Origin: Toxorhynchites rutilus septentrionalis
Taxonomy: Eukaryota; Arthropoda; Insecta; Diptera; Culicidae
Length of the DNA stretch: 64,000 nucleotides
Assembly (NCBI RefSeq): GCF_029784135.1
Contig: NC_073746.1
Span: forward strand, 298,351,614-298,415,613
Direction: 5' to 3'
The translations under genes were made by a program, and so were the position numbers. The notes under the pieces were generated by a model. The model made no database searches. It had not been told where the DNA came from and worked only from the letters and a program-made list of their open reading frames with translations. Positions 42,348-54,539 of this stretch are shown here, piece by piece; the first letter of the stretch is position 1, and each line of letters starts with the position of its first letter.

Positions 42348-45300
42348 TTAAACGTTGACATCGGCGTTTCTGAGGAACAGGTATAGATGAAGCAGAAGAT
42401 CAGGATCCCGTCTACCTAAGATATCCCGGACGGGGATATCCGATTGTCTACCTTGTGCTTTCAGTGCTCTAGAGAGCTGAGAGCGAGCAGCATGGAACCG
42501 GATACACGACCAGACAACATGCTCGATGTCGTGGTAGCCATCGCCACAATCACAAAGATTGTTTGCTGCGAGCCCAATGCGATAGAGATGCGCGTTTAGG
42601 TTGTAGTGATTGGACATAAGCCGAGATATCACGCGAATGAAATCACGACCTACATTCAATCCCTTGAACCATGCCCTCGTCGAGACCTTAGGGATAATCG
42701 TGTGTAACCAACGACCGAACTCATCTCCACTCCACATGCGCTGCCAACTTACGAGCGTATACTGACGAGGAATGTGGAAAAATTCATTATAAGCAATTTG
42801 CCTTTCAAAAAGAGTGCCTTCTAAAGCGCCCACCTTAGCTAGCGAGTCCGCTTTCTCATTCCCCGGAATCGAGCAATGAGAGGGAACCCATGCTAAGGTA
42901 ATCTTGAATAATTGTTCGACCAAAACACTCAATAGTTGTCTTATTCTTGTTAGGAAATAAGATGAGCGTTTATCAACCTTCATTGAGCGGATTGCCTCTA
43001 ATGAGCTGAGACTGTCTGAAAAAATAAAATAGTGGTCGATGGGCAATGTTTCAATGATCCCCAGTGCGTAGTATATCGCACCCAGTTCAGCGACATACAC
43101 GGAACAAGGATCTTTGAGTTTGAAAGAGGCACTGGAATTTTCATTGAAGATGCCGAAGCCAGTGGACCCGTTTATGAATGAACCGTCAGTAAAGAACATT
43201 TTATCAGATCTAACTTTCACACATTCTGCCGAAAATATCGGCGGAATATAATCGGAGCGTAGATGATCTGGGATTGCATGGATTTTTTGTCACATGGACA
43301 GGTCAAAAATGACAGGAATTGCAAAAGTATGGGAAGCAAACTTGGTTGGAGATGTCTGGTGAAGGGTGCACGTCGTGGGTAAGGTACTCATGGTATAAAG
43401 ACATAAAACTTGACTGAGGAATCAGTTGGAGTAGATTTTCGAAGTTATCAATCAACAATGGATTCATGATCTTGCAACGGATGAGAAATCTGTAGGATAA
43501 TTCTGTGAACCGAAGAGTAAGCGGGGGTACTCCTGCCAAAACTTCGAGACTCATCGTATGTGTCGAATGCAAACACCCCATGGCTATACGCAGGCAACGA
43601 TATTGTATTCTCTCCAGCTTGAGAATATGAATCCTGGCAGCTGATCGGAAGCAAAAACTGCCATACTCTAACACTGATAATATCGTTGTTTTGTATAACT
43701 GAATGAGGTCTCCTGGATGGGCACCCCACCATGTTCCGGTTATTGTTTGGAGAAAATTGATTCTTTGCTGGCATTTCTGTTTCAAATACGCAATGTGTAT
43801 TCCCCAGGTACATTTAGAGTCAAAATATACTCCAAGGTATGTGAAAAACATCGAGTGCTTGATCGTTTTGCCGGATAGGTGAAGCTGGAATTGGGCGGGT
43901 TCGTGCTTCCTAGAAAAAACGACCATTTCAGTTTTCTCCGTAGAGAATTCGATACCCAGCTTGAGAGCCCACGTGAACAGATTGTTCAGGGTATCTTGCA
44001 AGGATTTTTGCAGAACGGCGGGATTAGTACCGGTGATGGAAATAACTCCATCGTCTGCAAGTTGTCTCAGCGTGCAGTCTCTAGTTAGACAATCATCTAT
44101 ATCATTGACGTAAAAACTGTACAAGAGGGGGCTTAGGCAGGAGCCTTGTGGTAGGCCCATAAAACTGTATCGAGAAGATTTCAAGCTGCCATGATTGAAA
44201 AACATGTGCTTTTCTGACAGTAAATTGTACAGGAAATTATTCAGAATTGGTGAAAGTCCACGATTATGAAGTTTCTCTGAGAGAATTTCCATGGAAACTG
44301 AATCAAATGCCCCTTTGATATCGAGAAAAACGGAAGCCATTTGTTCTTTGCGAGCAAATGCGATTTGGTTTTCAGAAGATAGCAGCGCGAGACAACCATT
44401 TGTCCCTTTACCTCGGCGGAAGCCAAACTGCGTATTTGACAGCAAATTGTTCGCTTCAACCCACTTGTCCAAACGAAGTAGAATCATTTTCTCTAACAAT
44501 TTACGAATACAGGATAACATTGCAATCGGCCTATACGAGTTGTGATCGCAAGCCGGCTTGTTGGGTTTCTGCTGAGCTGAATTGTTACATGAGAGGAGGG
44601 CAATTGAGAATTCCACCATCGAAAAATTCTCATAGTCGCATTGGAGCGGAATGTCGCGTACGACGCTTTGTGCAGGAACGTAATCGGGACAAACCTTTCT
44701 TGCAAATTTGAAAATCCAACGGTCAGAGTATTCCTCACTTTCATTTGTATGGTTCCAGCCACGCATTCTCCTAGCCGTATTCCAAAGAGTGCTCATAGCG
44801 GTCTCCCTTGACAATCCATTGACGAACTTTCGCCAATATCCACGCTTTTTTGCTTTAATCAGACCTTTTAGTTTGGCTTCTAGAGCTTGGTGCTTTCTAA
44901 ACCATTCCACTAGTCCAGTTTTCCGGAATTTTTTGAAAGCGGATGATTTTCCAAGGTAGACCTTTGAACACTCCTTGTCCCACCAAAGTGATGGAGGACG
45001 ACGTCGGAAAGTGGTAGCAGGAACACGTTTCTTTTGAGCTTGAAGTGCGCTTTCGTAAATCAAACTCGATATAAAATTATACTCTTCAAGTGGAGGAAGT
45101 TCATGCATTGAAACAAGTGCTTCGGATATTATTTCTGCAAATTTTCTCCAGTCAATATTTTTCGTGAGGTCATACGCAATATCGACTGACTCACGAGAAC
45201 CTGATTCATTGGCGATCGATAAAATTATTGGCAGGTGATCACTACCGTGGGGATCTTGGATTACCTTCCACATGCAATCCAGGGATAACGAAGAAGAGCT

Positions 45301-45888
45301 AAGTGATATGTCTAGCATGCTTGCCCGTGCAGGAGGGTTGGCTATTCTAGTTGCTTCCCCAGTATTCAAAACTGTCAATTTGAAGTTGTCACACAGATCA
45401 TAAATCAAAGTGGCACGGTTGTCATCGTAGAGTGAACCCCATGCTGTTCCATGGGAGTTGAGGTCACCTAAGATTAGCCGCGGCTCCGGCAGTGCCTCGA
45501 TGATATCAAAAAACTGATGGCGGCCAACCATAGTTCTTGGAGGAATATATATCGAGGCAATGCAGAAGTCTTTGCCATTGATTTGTGTCTGGCAAGCGAC
45601 AACTTCAATGCCTGTCATCGATGGGAGAGTGACTCTATAGAAGGAGTGGCATTTTTTGATCCCTAATAGTACGCCACCAAACGAGTCATTTCGATCGAGG
45701 CGAATAATGTTGAAATCGTGGAAATTCAGTTCGTCGGCTGAAGAAAGCCATGTTTCACAGAGGGAAAATACATCACAGTTAGAACTATGAATTAAAAATT
45801 TAAATTGATCTAGTTTAGGGATGATGCTTCTGCAATTCCACTGTATTACAGTGGTCAAATCCTTGACCTCTTGCACTGAATCAGGCAT
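42348..45888 (-). pseudogene. I-clade-like LINE ORF2: endonuclease, RT, RNase H (frameshifted)
   Basis: ATG at 45888. Endonuclease with IQWNCRSIIPKLDQF, LILGDLNSHGTAWG and GSDHLPI. RT with YRPIAMLSCIRKLLEKM, FGFRRGKGTNGCLALL, FLDIKGAFDSVS, GLPQGSCLSPLLYSFYV and catalytic LADDGVIS. Between endonuclease and RT an in-frame deletion joins LLSCNNSAQ to QKPNKPACDHNS, removing roughly 55 residues that the copy at 10130-10290 keeps. At about 43310 an extra T shifts the frame. The rest reads on at 43220-42348 as RNase H (FFTDGSF, FSDSLSSLEAI, WVPSHCSIPGNEKADSLA) plus a C-terminal Cys motif. RNase H with a zinc-knuckle ORF1 fits the I/Nimb group. Confidence 0.88.
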
Positions 45889-47219
45889 CGAGGGAAATGA
45901 ACGCTGCTAAAAAAACACATTTGTCTTTCAAAAATGTTCTCACAATCGGAAGCAAACATAATACTATGCTTTTAAGAGGGTCATTTATATTTAAAGCATT
46001 TAAAATATTGTCCACCAGGTCAGAAAGCGCAAGCAAGCCAGATTGTGGCTGTTGCCTCGACCGCGAAAAAGGAACAGACGTGTTAGGCTCTGCTCCGGGA
46101 AGTGCTGAGGACCCCTGGTGCGTAGAAGAACCGTTTAACCCAGGAGGTACTTGCTTCGGTCTATTCTCAGCACGTTCGATACGAGGTTTCATTCCAACTT
46201 GGGAAGTTTCGGTCTTCTTTCTGGGGAGTGATGGAAAAGAAGTAATTTTTCTTTTCCTAATGGCACCCTGCGATGTACCGGAACTTCCTGCATTGGGAGC
46301 GTCTGCAACAGGCTCGTCATTCTGCAGAATGGAGTAGGGATTGTCCTGAGTCGTTGAGGCGGAACTCTTAAGCATTTCTGCATAAGTCCGCTTGGAACGT
46401 TCCTTTAAGGAACGCTTGATTTTTTCCCCTCGTTGTATGTACACCGGGCATTGAGAAAGATCATGGGGGGCCCGTCGCAATGAAGACACTTGCGCTCTTT
46501 TGCGCAAGAAGTCCCATCATGACTCTCTCCACAATCTGCGCAACGTTGTTTATTACAACAATAGGCCGGGGTAAAAACAACCGAACAGGTAAACGAAGAG
46601 CACCTATTGCAACGTAGTTTGGAAGAGCGGAACCCTCAAATGTCACTCGAAAAGAGTTTGTCCGATTGAGAACTCGTTTGTCATTTTTAAGTGACACAGA
46701 CTTCAGTCGATCGCATTCAAGAATCTTCACACTTTTAAGTGAGGAATTCTTGAAGCGACCGACACCATCGAGTATCTCTTTTCGAGTCAAACCCTTTTCG
46801 TTTATTACACCGTTGCAACAGGGTACGTATACGCGATACTCAATCGCAAAGAGATCACAGCGCGTTATTGCATTCGCTTGGGTCCTGCAAGAGACGACAA
46901 CTCGTAATTTTTCTGGCCCCATCCGAGTTATTTCAGTAACTTTGGAAAATTTCTGCGTTAGTTCTTTTGAGATGCGAATGACATTAAGAGGTTTTGATTT
47001 TCGTCTAAAGTATACAATGAATTGACTTTTGAATCCCTCCGGGTATTCCTTTAGACGAAAATCATCTTTTTCTTCAATTTCCTCATCTTCAGAACTTTCT
47101 ACTTCATACACAGAATTTTCCTCCTCAACGTCTGCTTCATCCTCCTGCTCTTCAGGAGGTGGGTCAGCATCAGAAACATTCAATGACGTGGATGGGGGAT
47201 CCTCCCCACCCTCAGCCAT
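45881..47219 (-). pseudogene. I-clade-like LINE ORF1 (zinc knuckle), frameshifted
   Basis: ATG at 47219. Acidic N-terminus (EEQEDEADVEEEN, SSEDEEIEEKD) and a folded middle (FKSQFIVYFRRKSKPLNVIR). The zinc-knuckle region is readable only in a second frame at about 46590-46470 (CADCGESHDGTSC, KCLHCDGPP) and the knuckle is finished in a third (HDLSQCPVYI). At least two frameshifts, near 46565 and 46467. The C-terminus ends at TGA 45881-45883, which overlaps the ORF2 ATG. Confidence 0.82.
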
Positions 47220-47720
47220 AATAATGAATTAGTCACCTGTTCGATGTGAACAGTGTAGAATAATAATAAAAAATAGAAAAAAATAAATGAGTAAATAAAT
47301 TATATTTGTATTCAAGGTATATATAAATTATATTTATTTCAATTTTTTATTGTATAAAATTCAAAAATGAAAAAAAGTTTCAACAAAAGTTCAACGGTAA
47401 TGTAAGAAAGATGTACACCCCTAATGCCAACGCTTGCCGATTTGGTAAATACAATGTTGGACAATGGTGTAAATCGTACACAGGAGGTTGAAGGAATGAT
47501 ATATGGCTGTGTAGCGTGTGATGAATGTGTGTTGATCTGAACTGGATCCTCAGCGTCTCGATCGTGCACCACTTTTAATTGAGCTCGCTTCACTCGCAAG
47601 CACTGATGAAAAAAAGCACAATATAGATCTGCGTGAAAAAAAACACCGTTATCGGATCGATTCTCAAACTTGTCCGATCAGCACGCGAGTTCTCGAACGA
47701 ATTTTTCCCGAAATTATTTT

Positions 47721-47930
47721 TTGTTCTAGATAAGATTGTTTTGCTGAAATGCAAGGAGATTTATTGAAAAATAGTTAAGCTAGGGTCAGGACTATGTCTT
47801 CTAAGTATTAAAACAAAATCGAATGAAAATTTTCATTCTATTTTCAACAATTTACATTCGCTTTCGGGTCTGCTTATGACGAAATATGGGTTACTGTTCG
47901 ATATTGTTACCACAGACATGGTTCATGGCC
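47721..47930 (+). repeat. Right half of family X repeat split by the LINE
   Basis: Continues the repeat that stops at 41831: aaaatagttaagctagggtc, gaatgaaaattttcattc, gctttcgggtctgcttatga match 39990-40110 and 34840-34900. Confidence 0.65.
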
Positions 47931-48859
47931 GTGTGGTGATCTAAAATTTGTATAGCCTTGCATGGCGGATGGAAAATATACACTGCATTTTCTTATAAAT
48001 TTCATCTACGACAAAACCGCAAGCCTTGGTGGATGTCCAATATATCAACGAAGAAATACTGATTTTTATAAAAATTAACAACGCGTATGTATGTGTATGT
48101 ATGTATGTGTAGATCGTTGAAACATTGAAACACACTTACAACCAGTGCTGAAAATATTCACATTCACGACATTCAAATTCGGCGAATTTCTGCCTTCCTT
48201 GTATTGATAACCTACTGCTAAAGCGAGAGTCGATAAATATGGAACAACACTATCAATGAACCCCAGTGGAATGAACATCAACATCAGCTTGCCATGAAGT
48301 TCATTTTTCATTTGCATCTACTTTTTCGTCATGGTATTCGTAAGGTCGAAAATGAAGATCATTGCGTGTTAGTGAAAATCAAAGCATAAAATTCAGCGTC
48401 ACCAATTGAGAGTGAAACCGATTAATGGTAAAGGATGGCAATTCATCACACTAAATTTTTGTTTTTGGCGACTTCGGCAATGGAATGTATATCTACTCAC
48501 GATTGCCCGGAAATGACATACACCACTATGTGCAATGGGTAACGCGTTTTCAATAAAAATTCAATGCAAGTGATGAAGATCAACTTAACGTTCGTGATAA
48601 TCACCTGTAATTATTGACAGTAACGAAAGTGCCTGAATGCAGGCTTTTCGAAATTCGTTCATGCTGTTTTCGATCAATAACCCAGACAAAGTTCGCGCGT
48701 CTCGACTCTTGTGTTATACTCATTATGCCAGATATGGAGTTGAGTTTTAGCAGAAGAGAATTCACCCGATACTGGGAAAAATCTAATTCCTCCATTCGTG
48801 AATAAATTTTGATGATTTATGGCACTGCTTACAACACATAAGTTATTAAGTGGTCCGAA
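47931..48859. other. No gene recognised
   Basis: About 930 bp without a recognisable exon or repeat terminus. Confidence 0.5.
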
Positions 48860-49610
48860 AAATCATTTTTTCCACTTTTTCCCGAAAATGACAAATGAAA
48901 ATTAATAGCTTTTGAATCACTGAACCGATTTAGATGATCGACATATAAAATTGAAACTAATGACTTAGCCTTTTATTAAAAAATATTTATCTTGCGAAAA
49001 AATAATGATATTTTAGTAATTATTGATTGTAGCCGTTTTTCATTTTTTTATGACTTTGGACTAGAGAGCGCTATATTTTTATTTTTTTTCTTGAAAGCTG
49101 AGGATTCTTTACATAACATATCTCGATATCAGAGATGCTGATTTTTCGTTTTTTAGATATGATGTTTCAAATTATCCGGTGGTTCGAAAAATCATTTTTT
49201 CCCCTTTGTCCAAAAATAACTTTCTGCAAAAAATCATAAAATTTGAACTACTGAACCGATTTAGATGATTGATATATTAAATTGAAGCCAATAAGCAAAA
49301 TTTGAAAAAATATCACACTTGCGGGAAGGATTCTAGTAGCATAGGTCTAGTTTATTCATATATGAATATTGATCGAAAACTTAAAACATGTTAAATTTAC
49401 AAAATTATAACTTAAAAACGATAATTAAAGCATCTCTGATATCGAGATATGTTAGGTAAATAATCCTCAGCTTTCCATAAAAAATATTAAAAATATAGCG
49501 CTCCTATCTTTATACGAGAAAACTATGAAAAAATAACTCAATCAATAATTACAAAAACAAGAATTCAATTTTTTTTTGCAAAAGTAATATTTTGACTTAG
49601 TAATATTTAT
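48860..49610. repeat. Family Y copies in head-to-head inverted arrangement (hairpin-forming)
   Basis: 49093-49140 (gaaagctgaggattctttac ... agagatgctg) is the reverse complement of 49431-49475 with about two mismatches in 45 bases. The similarity extends outward through the tagcgct and caatcaataatta blocks to about 48990 and 49560. A spacer of about 290 bp separates the arms. Confidence 0.78.
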
Positions 49611-49621
49611 ACTTTGATTTT

Positions 49622-50501
49622 TACGTCTTTCATTTCTATACCGGGGTGTAAAATCAAAGTTTCGAAAACGAAAGCGTTACGCCGGAGACCGAGATTTTGA
49701 GTGTTAATAGCTCCTAAACAACTGAACGAAATGGTATGATAAACACTTCATTCGAAAGATAAAATGTCTACGCGTTCTATACTTGTTACTTTCTGATCCA
49801 AAAACTTGTTTCAATAGTCTTAAATTTGCTTTCAAAATAGGCTATTGAAATCACCAATCGGTATATAAGCGAGCGCCGCTCGGAAATCCACTCAGTTCTA
49901 ATTGAACAGCGATTGGAGCATGTTGTCGCTGTTGTGGTGAAGCTCTTCATTTATCATGAAAGCTCGGATGAACGGTGTCACCAAGAGCCTGTTTGTGCAC
50001 CTTAGGCCAGAAGGGAATCCATCAGGAGGAGAGTGATGCTACAAACGGTTCCCCGGGAAGATCTCGAAGCAGCCGCTACACACACACACACATACACGCA
50101 CGGAATTCTTTCCGTCTGGATCGAGAAAGATCCGGAAAATAATTTGCCAGTTCCTCTAGGAATTTAAAAATATATTCATGTGAAAGAGTTTATTTGAATG
50201 TTTTCTATCCATGTAACACTGTGACCAAATACATTAGGTTTTGTGATTTTTCAATCAATCGCAATCAACAGGATAGCTTCTGAAGATTATTCTTCCCCAT
50301 CAGTAGGATATTTCCGTATCCAATATTGGATGCATAAAACCTTGTGCCTCCAACGTAACGCTCTCTTTTTCGAAGTTCTCCAAATATTCATTCATTCAGA
50401 ATGAATTCAGATTCAACTTCATACAAATGATCTCTAAATCAACGATAGTCCTACGTCACCCTTGCGGTTATACCATAGATATAACCCACTTCCTGTTTTT
50501 T
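49622..50501 (+). repeat. Promoter-bearing repeat, unit B (short form)
   Basis: Same family as unit A but about 240 bp shorter. Diagnostic differences shared with unit D: taaatttgctttcaaaatag, gatctcgaagcagccgctac, gaattctttccgtctggatc. The left end is trimmed to acgtc. The TATA box tatataag (about 49862) and initiator ctcagttc are kept. Confidence 0.8.
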
Positions 50502-50689
50502 CAAAGAAAAATAACTCGTAAGCTTCAAGCTTCAGTCAGTTTTTCTCGGTATGATCAGTGATGTCAGATGAGAAGACATGTTTTTGTTTTGAGAAAAACA
50601 ACAAACAGTTTTAAAATTGATCAATCGATACTTTTTTCTCAGTGCCAAAATATTAAAAAAAAAAACATAACAAAAAGGAATAAGTTTGA

Positions 50690-51010
50690 TATATCTTTTG
50701 GTTTCATTGAAAGAATTGTTGTCCAAGGACATAATAGAACGAGTTGTGGAACCCAGTCGCTGGGTATCGCCAATGGTTGTCGTTGTCAAGGACAGTGGTA
50801 ATATTCGACTATGCATCAACATGCGCAAAGTCAATAACGCGATTCTCCGCGAAACCCATCCGCTTCCGACCATCGAAGACGTTCGCTGGAAGCTGAATGG
50901 GGCGCTTTTCTTTCCAAGACGGGACATCAAGGATGCGTTCCACCAGCTTGAGTTAGACGACGGAAGTAAACCATTGACGACGTTCATTACTCACAATGGT
51001 AACTGCGATT
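50690..51010 (+). pseudogene. Ty3/gypsy reverse transcriptase fragment, first half
   Basis: LKELLSKDIIERVVEPSRWV, SPMVVVVKDSGNIRLCINMR, ETHPLPTIEDVRWKLNGA, RRDIKDAFHQLELDD and LTTFITHNG are the N-terminal RT motifs of Ty3/gypsy elements. The frame then ends. The following RT motif (MFQKVLEQIL) appears at about 59827 in the same orientation, so this is one fragment cut by an 8.8-kb nested insertion. Confidence 0.85.
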
Positions 51011-52079
51011 AATTTGGATATATGATTACAGAGTTGTTATTAAATAAGACTTGTAAGGATTTTAATTATGGTTGTTTTAACCTAAGTGGTGCGGACTCAA
51101 TTCACTTCATTTTCAAGCAAATTCAAGCATTTTTTCAAGTGATTTCTTGCAATAAATTCTCATACCACCAGAGATGCCAGATTTACAGATATGTTTGTTA
51201 ATTCACAGAAATATCTGTAAAATACTTTTAATTTTTGCAAATTGCAAACTTTTTGGATGTAACAATATTGCACAGGTTTATGAAAAATGAGAGGCTCTAT
51301 TCATCACATTAAATATATTTGACTCACCGTATGACATTTTTCCATAGTTTTAATACATAAAAAGTTTTCATATTTAGTTTATATCAATACACATGACGTT
51401 AGACCTATTTTTTGAGTCATTCATTAACACTTTGCCGTCCAGCGTAAACACAGTGGTTACGTGCGCAAAATAGGTCGCACCACAGTGAAGTCGTGAGCAT
51501 AGTATCACTCAGTAACCGACGACAGTACTTCAGCATCTTTTACATTCTGTTGGTGTTTTGTTTGGTAACAATAACTTGTACACGTCAACGTTTTTTATGA
51601 TTTCATAAGTACTTTTGCCCTGACATCATTGCAGACGAAAGAGACGATACGTTTCTTCACGATGAATGAAAAATTGCATTCATTTACTACACATACTATA
51701 CATTTACTATACTACACTTTGAAATTTCATGACAGTGAGGGAACAGAGTCGAGAACCTATGAGAACTATCGATGAGATTGGTAAAACTTATAATTTCTCG
51801 ATAATGTCAAGAACGGCTGGCGACAAACCAACTAAACCGAATTAGCGCTACCGGCGCGAAGCGAATCATTTTTTAGCAAACGAGTGGTTGCCGTCCGTCG
51901 CTAATTTCCTTGAAAATGACTCTCCTAGAGGGGTCTCTTTTGGGCAAACGACAATGAGTTTATTCTCAAAGCCCTAACTGAACATCTTTGAGTAATATTA
52001 AGATTGACTACATCCAAGCGATAACGGAGATTGTTTCATCCCAGTTCATTAGCATCCCTTCAACCTCGCACTGTTAGTC

Positions 52080-52570
52080 TATATCTATCTATATAAATAA
52101 AAATGGAAAGCCAAATATGTTCGTAAGCAAAAAACCCGAAGAAGGGATGGCCCGATTTTAGCCTTCTTTATTTTGTTGTATTTGTCTCTTCCCGTGGATC
52201 AATATAGTGGAGAGCAAAATCGGAAAATTTTCGGAAAACTCTGAAGGAATGTCGGAAAATTTGGAAAATTGAATTCCCATATGACCGAAAATTACATCAT
52301 GATGAGCGTTGTTCGACCATTCGATATTTGCGCTAGCGAAGTTGATCTTCGTTCGAAAGTGGAAATGGATTTTCAGGCAAAACAACGCATTCATATATCT
52401 TCTATCCATCTATCTATATAAATAAAAAGGGTAAAAATGGAAGACCAAATGTGTTGCTAATCACAAGATCCGATGAAGAAAAGGTCCCTTTTGAGCCATT
52501 TTCATTTTGTTGTATTTGTTGTATTCTGCCCGTAGAACAATGTTATGGTGAGAAAAAGTTCAGAAATTCG
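52080..52570 (+). mobile_element. Two Helitron-like 5' termini in tandem
   Basis: tctatctatataaataaaaa occurs at about 52084 and again at about 52408, each followed by tggaa(a/g)(g)ccaaat(a/g)tgtt and a cccgaagaagg / ccgatgaag block and then ttttgttgtatttg. TC starts with this AT-rich opening are typical of insect Helitron 5' ends. No 3' CTRR hairpin was identified. Confidence 0.45.
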
Positions 52571-52593
52571 TTCTAAAGAATTCATATCAAAAC

Positions 52594-52853
52594 CAAGGCG
52601 CCTAGAAGTATATCCTAAGGTGGGCCAACTTGCTAAAACCACTGTTCAGCCATCTTGAAAGTCTACTGTGTTTTGTTTGTAAACAAAACAGAATACGCTT
52701 GTGCCCAAGCTCGCTCGTGATCAGTCTGTCTCTTTCACAATTCAAGCAAATATTTCCCCTTCTGCTTTCTTCCGTAGAGTTTTCATATACCGCTCTCCTA
52801 ACCAACTTAGTTACGAAATGGCCTCACCTTAGAATATACTTGTAGGCGCCTTG
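52594..52853. mobile_element. hAT-type MITE, 260 bp
   Basis: 33-34-bp inverted termini: caaggcgcctagaagtatat at 52594 against the complement of 52820-52853, about three mismatches. Flanks atcaaaac and atcaaaaa agree at 7 of 8 bases, the hAT-size target duplication. No coding frame. Confidence 0.78.
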
Positions 52854-52854
52854 A

Positions 52855-53390
52855 TCAAAAAAATAATTTTGCGTTCTCAATGGGAAAATGATTTTTTGGA
52901 CCACCGGTTAACTTTGAAAAATCATATCTCCAAAACGAAAAAAAAATCGCATCTCTGAAATCGGGATATGTTATGTAAAACAGCATTATCATTCAAGAAA
53001 AATACAAAAAATATAGCGCCCTCTAGTCCAAAATCATGAATACAATAAAAAAAAAACCAATGCAATCGATAATTACGAAAATAAAATCCATTTTTTTGCA
53101 AGTTCAATATTTTTTAGTAAAAAGCTAGCTCATTGGCTTTATTTAGATATGTCGATAATCTAAACCGGCTCAGTGGTTCTGAAGTTATGATTTTTTGAAA
53201 AAAGCCAGTTTTAGGAAAGAGAGCGGAAAAAATATTTTTCGGACCACCCTAAAATGGAAATGATCACCCTAACGAAAAAATCCAAAAATACGGGTCTAAT
53301 GTTTTGCGATAAAGAACAAAACTACCACTTTTCATCGAAATCTGAGAACCACTATATCGGTTTGGCATGGTATGGCTGTATATATGCAAA
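52855..53390 (+). repeat. Dispersed AT-rich repeat family Y copy
   Basis: Same block order as 19960-20520: tcgcatctctgaaatcggga, tatagcgccctctagtcc, ttggctttatttagatatgt, aaaatggaaatgatcaccct, ttttgcgataaagaacaaaa, tctgagaaccactatatcgg. Confidence 0.8.
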
Positions 53391-54539
53391 ATATACATAT
53401 ACAAAATATACAATAATATACAAAAGACAATCTTACGTGCATCGCGATGTACAAAATATCAATGAATCTATGAAGATTAACGTTAAAAGACATTTCTACA
53501 GATCCGCACACTTTTACAGACATTTCCACATTTTTAACAGACTTTCACATATTTTTACAGACTTTTTTCAAAAATCATCTGGCAACTCTTCGTTCCACTT
53601 TTGATCGAGGGTTTTCAATTCGGAGGAGTAAACATTTACGTGACTGTGACTTCGTATTTATGTGATTATGATTTCGTGTGTTTTTATTTCGTTCGGAGAA
53701 AAATTATATCAGGGAAAGTGCACATTAAAAATAAAAATTAAATGCTCAGTGAAAAGCTGGCCGAATACGAGTGAAAATGTTCGCGTTAGCTTTTATCGGA
53801 AACGTATTTACAGGCGCGCTGGGTCGATTTTTGCGGAGGCGACAAAATAGTTTCGAATAAGGGTTCCCGTATCTGTGGAGTAAGTACGATGTTTCAATTA
53901 TTGAAAACCAAAAGTGTAGCAAACCTTTCAAAAACTTTTACAGATTACAAATACATCGTTACATTTCGACCGAAAAAGAAACAGTAATGCCTTCTCCACA
54001 ATTAAGCCGTTAGTTGACTCAGAAGATTACGTCCATCATCAACACGAAGCGCAGATTGCTTTACCGTTATATTCATCACCAGGACTAGCGGATCATAATA
54101 AGGCGGATTTCATTCGGTCAGCTTCACTAGCAAAGCTGTTTCCACCGACGTTAAAAAAAGTCTCCAAAACATTTCATTTGCTATGAATGTACGTATCGAA
54201 ATTCGCCAATGTCGAATTTTGCTCCCACATTAAAATCTTGGAGTGAACTAAGCGTTATTCGTAAGTTGTTTATATTCTGTCATGATGCAATATAAGATAC
54301 TCTTTCAGAGATGCAATGGACAATTAAAAAATTGACGGAAAAATGTAGTTCGTTCATTTTATAAGTTTAATTATTTTTGCTTTTGATAACAATACCTTTT
54401 TCATAGTGTTGATTATCATAAGAAAAATAACACTCCTGATCATTGGATCTTTTTTGACATTTCAATTGGATCTTTTTTGACAGCCGTTTTGATTCAGTCC
54501 GCACTACCTAGGTTTTAACCATAACGAGCACATACTTAA

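Larger units (their letters stand above)
41832..47711 (-). mobile_element. I-clade-like LINE, near full length, 9-bp target duplication
   Basis: About 5.9 kb on the minus strand between the direct repeats aattatttt (41823-41831 and 47712-47720). Order on minus: about 490-bp 5' UTR, ORF1, ORF2 overlapping ORF1 by 8 nt (ATGCCTGA), 3' UTR, A-rich tail. The 3' end shares ccgcgagtaatcggtt with the plus-strand relative at 8479-12174. It inserted into a family X repeat, whose halves lie on either side. Frameshifts and an in-frame RT deletion make it inactive. Confidence 0.85.
51081..54512. mobile_element. TIR element R2 (~3.4 kb), TTTTAA target duplication
   Basis: Left terminus CCTAAGTGGTGCGGACTCAA, right terminus (read inward) CCTAGGTAGTGCGGACTGAA; TTTTAA flanks both ends (51075-51080, 54513-54518). 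A second, partial copy at 40211 starts at exactly the same base. Both termini are followed by tttacagA-type subterminal repeats. No transposase-like frame was found. The interior has been invaded by Helitron-like ends, a 260-bp MITE and a family Y copy. Confidence 0.7.
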
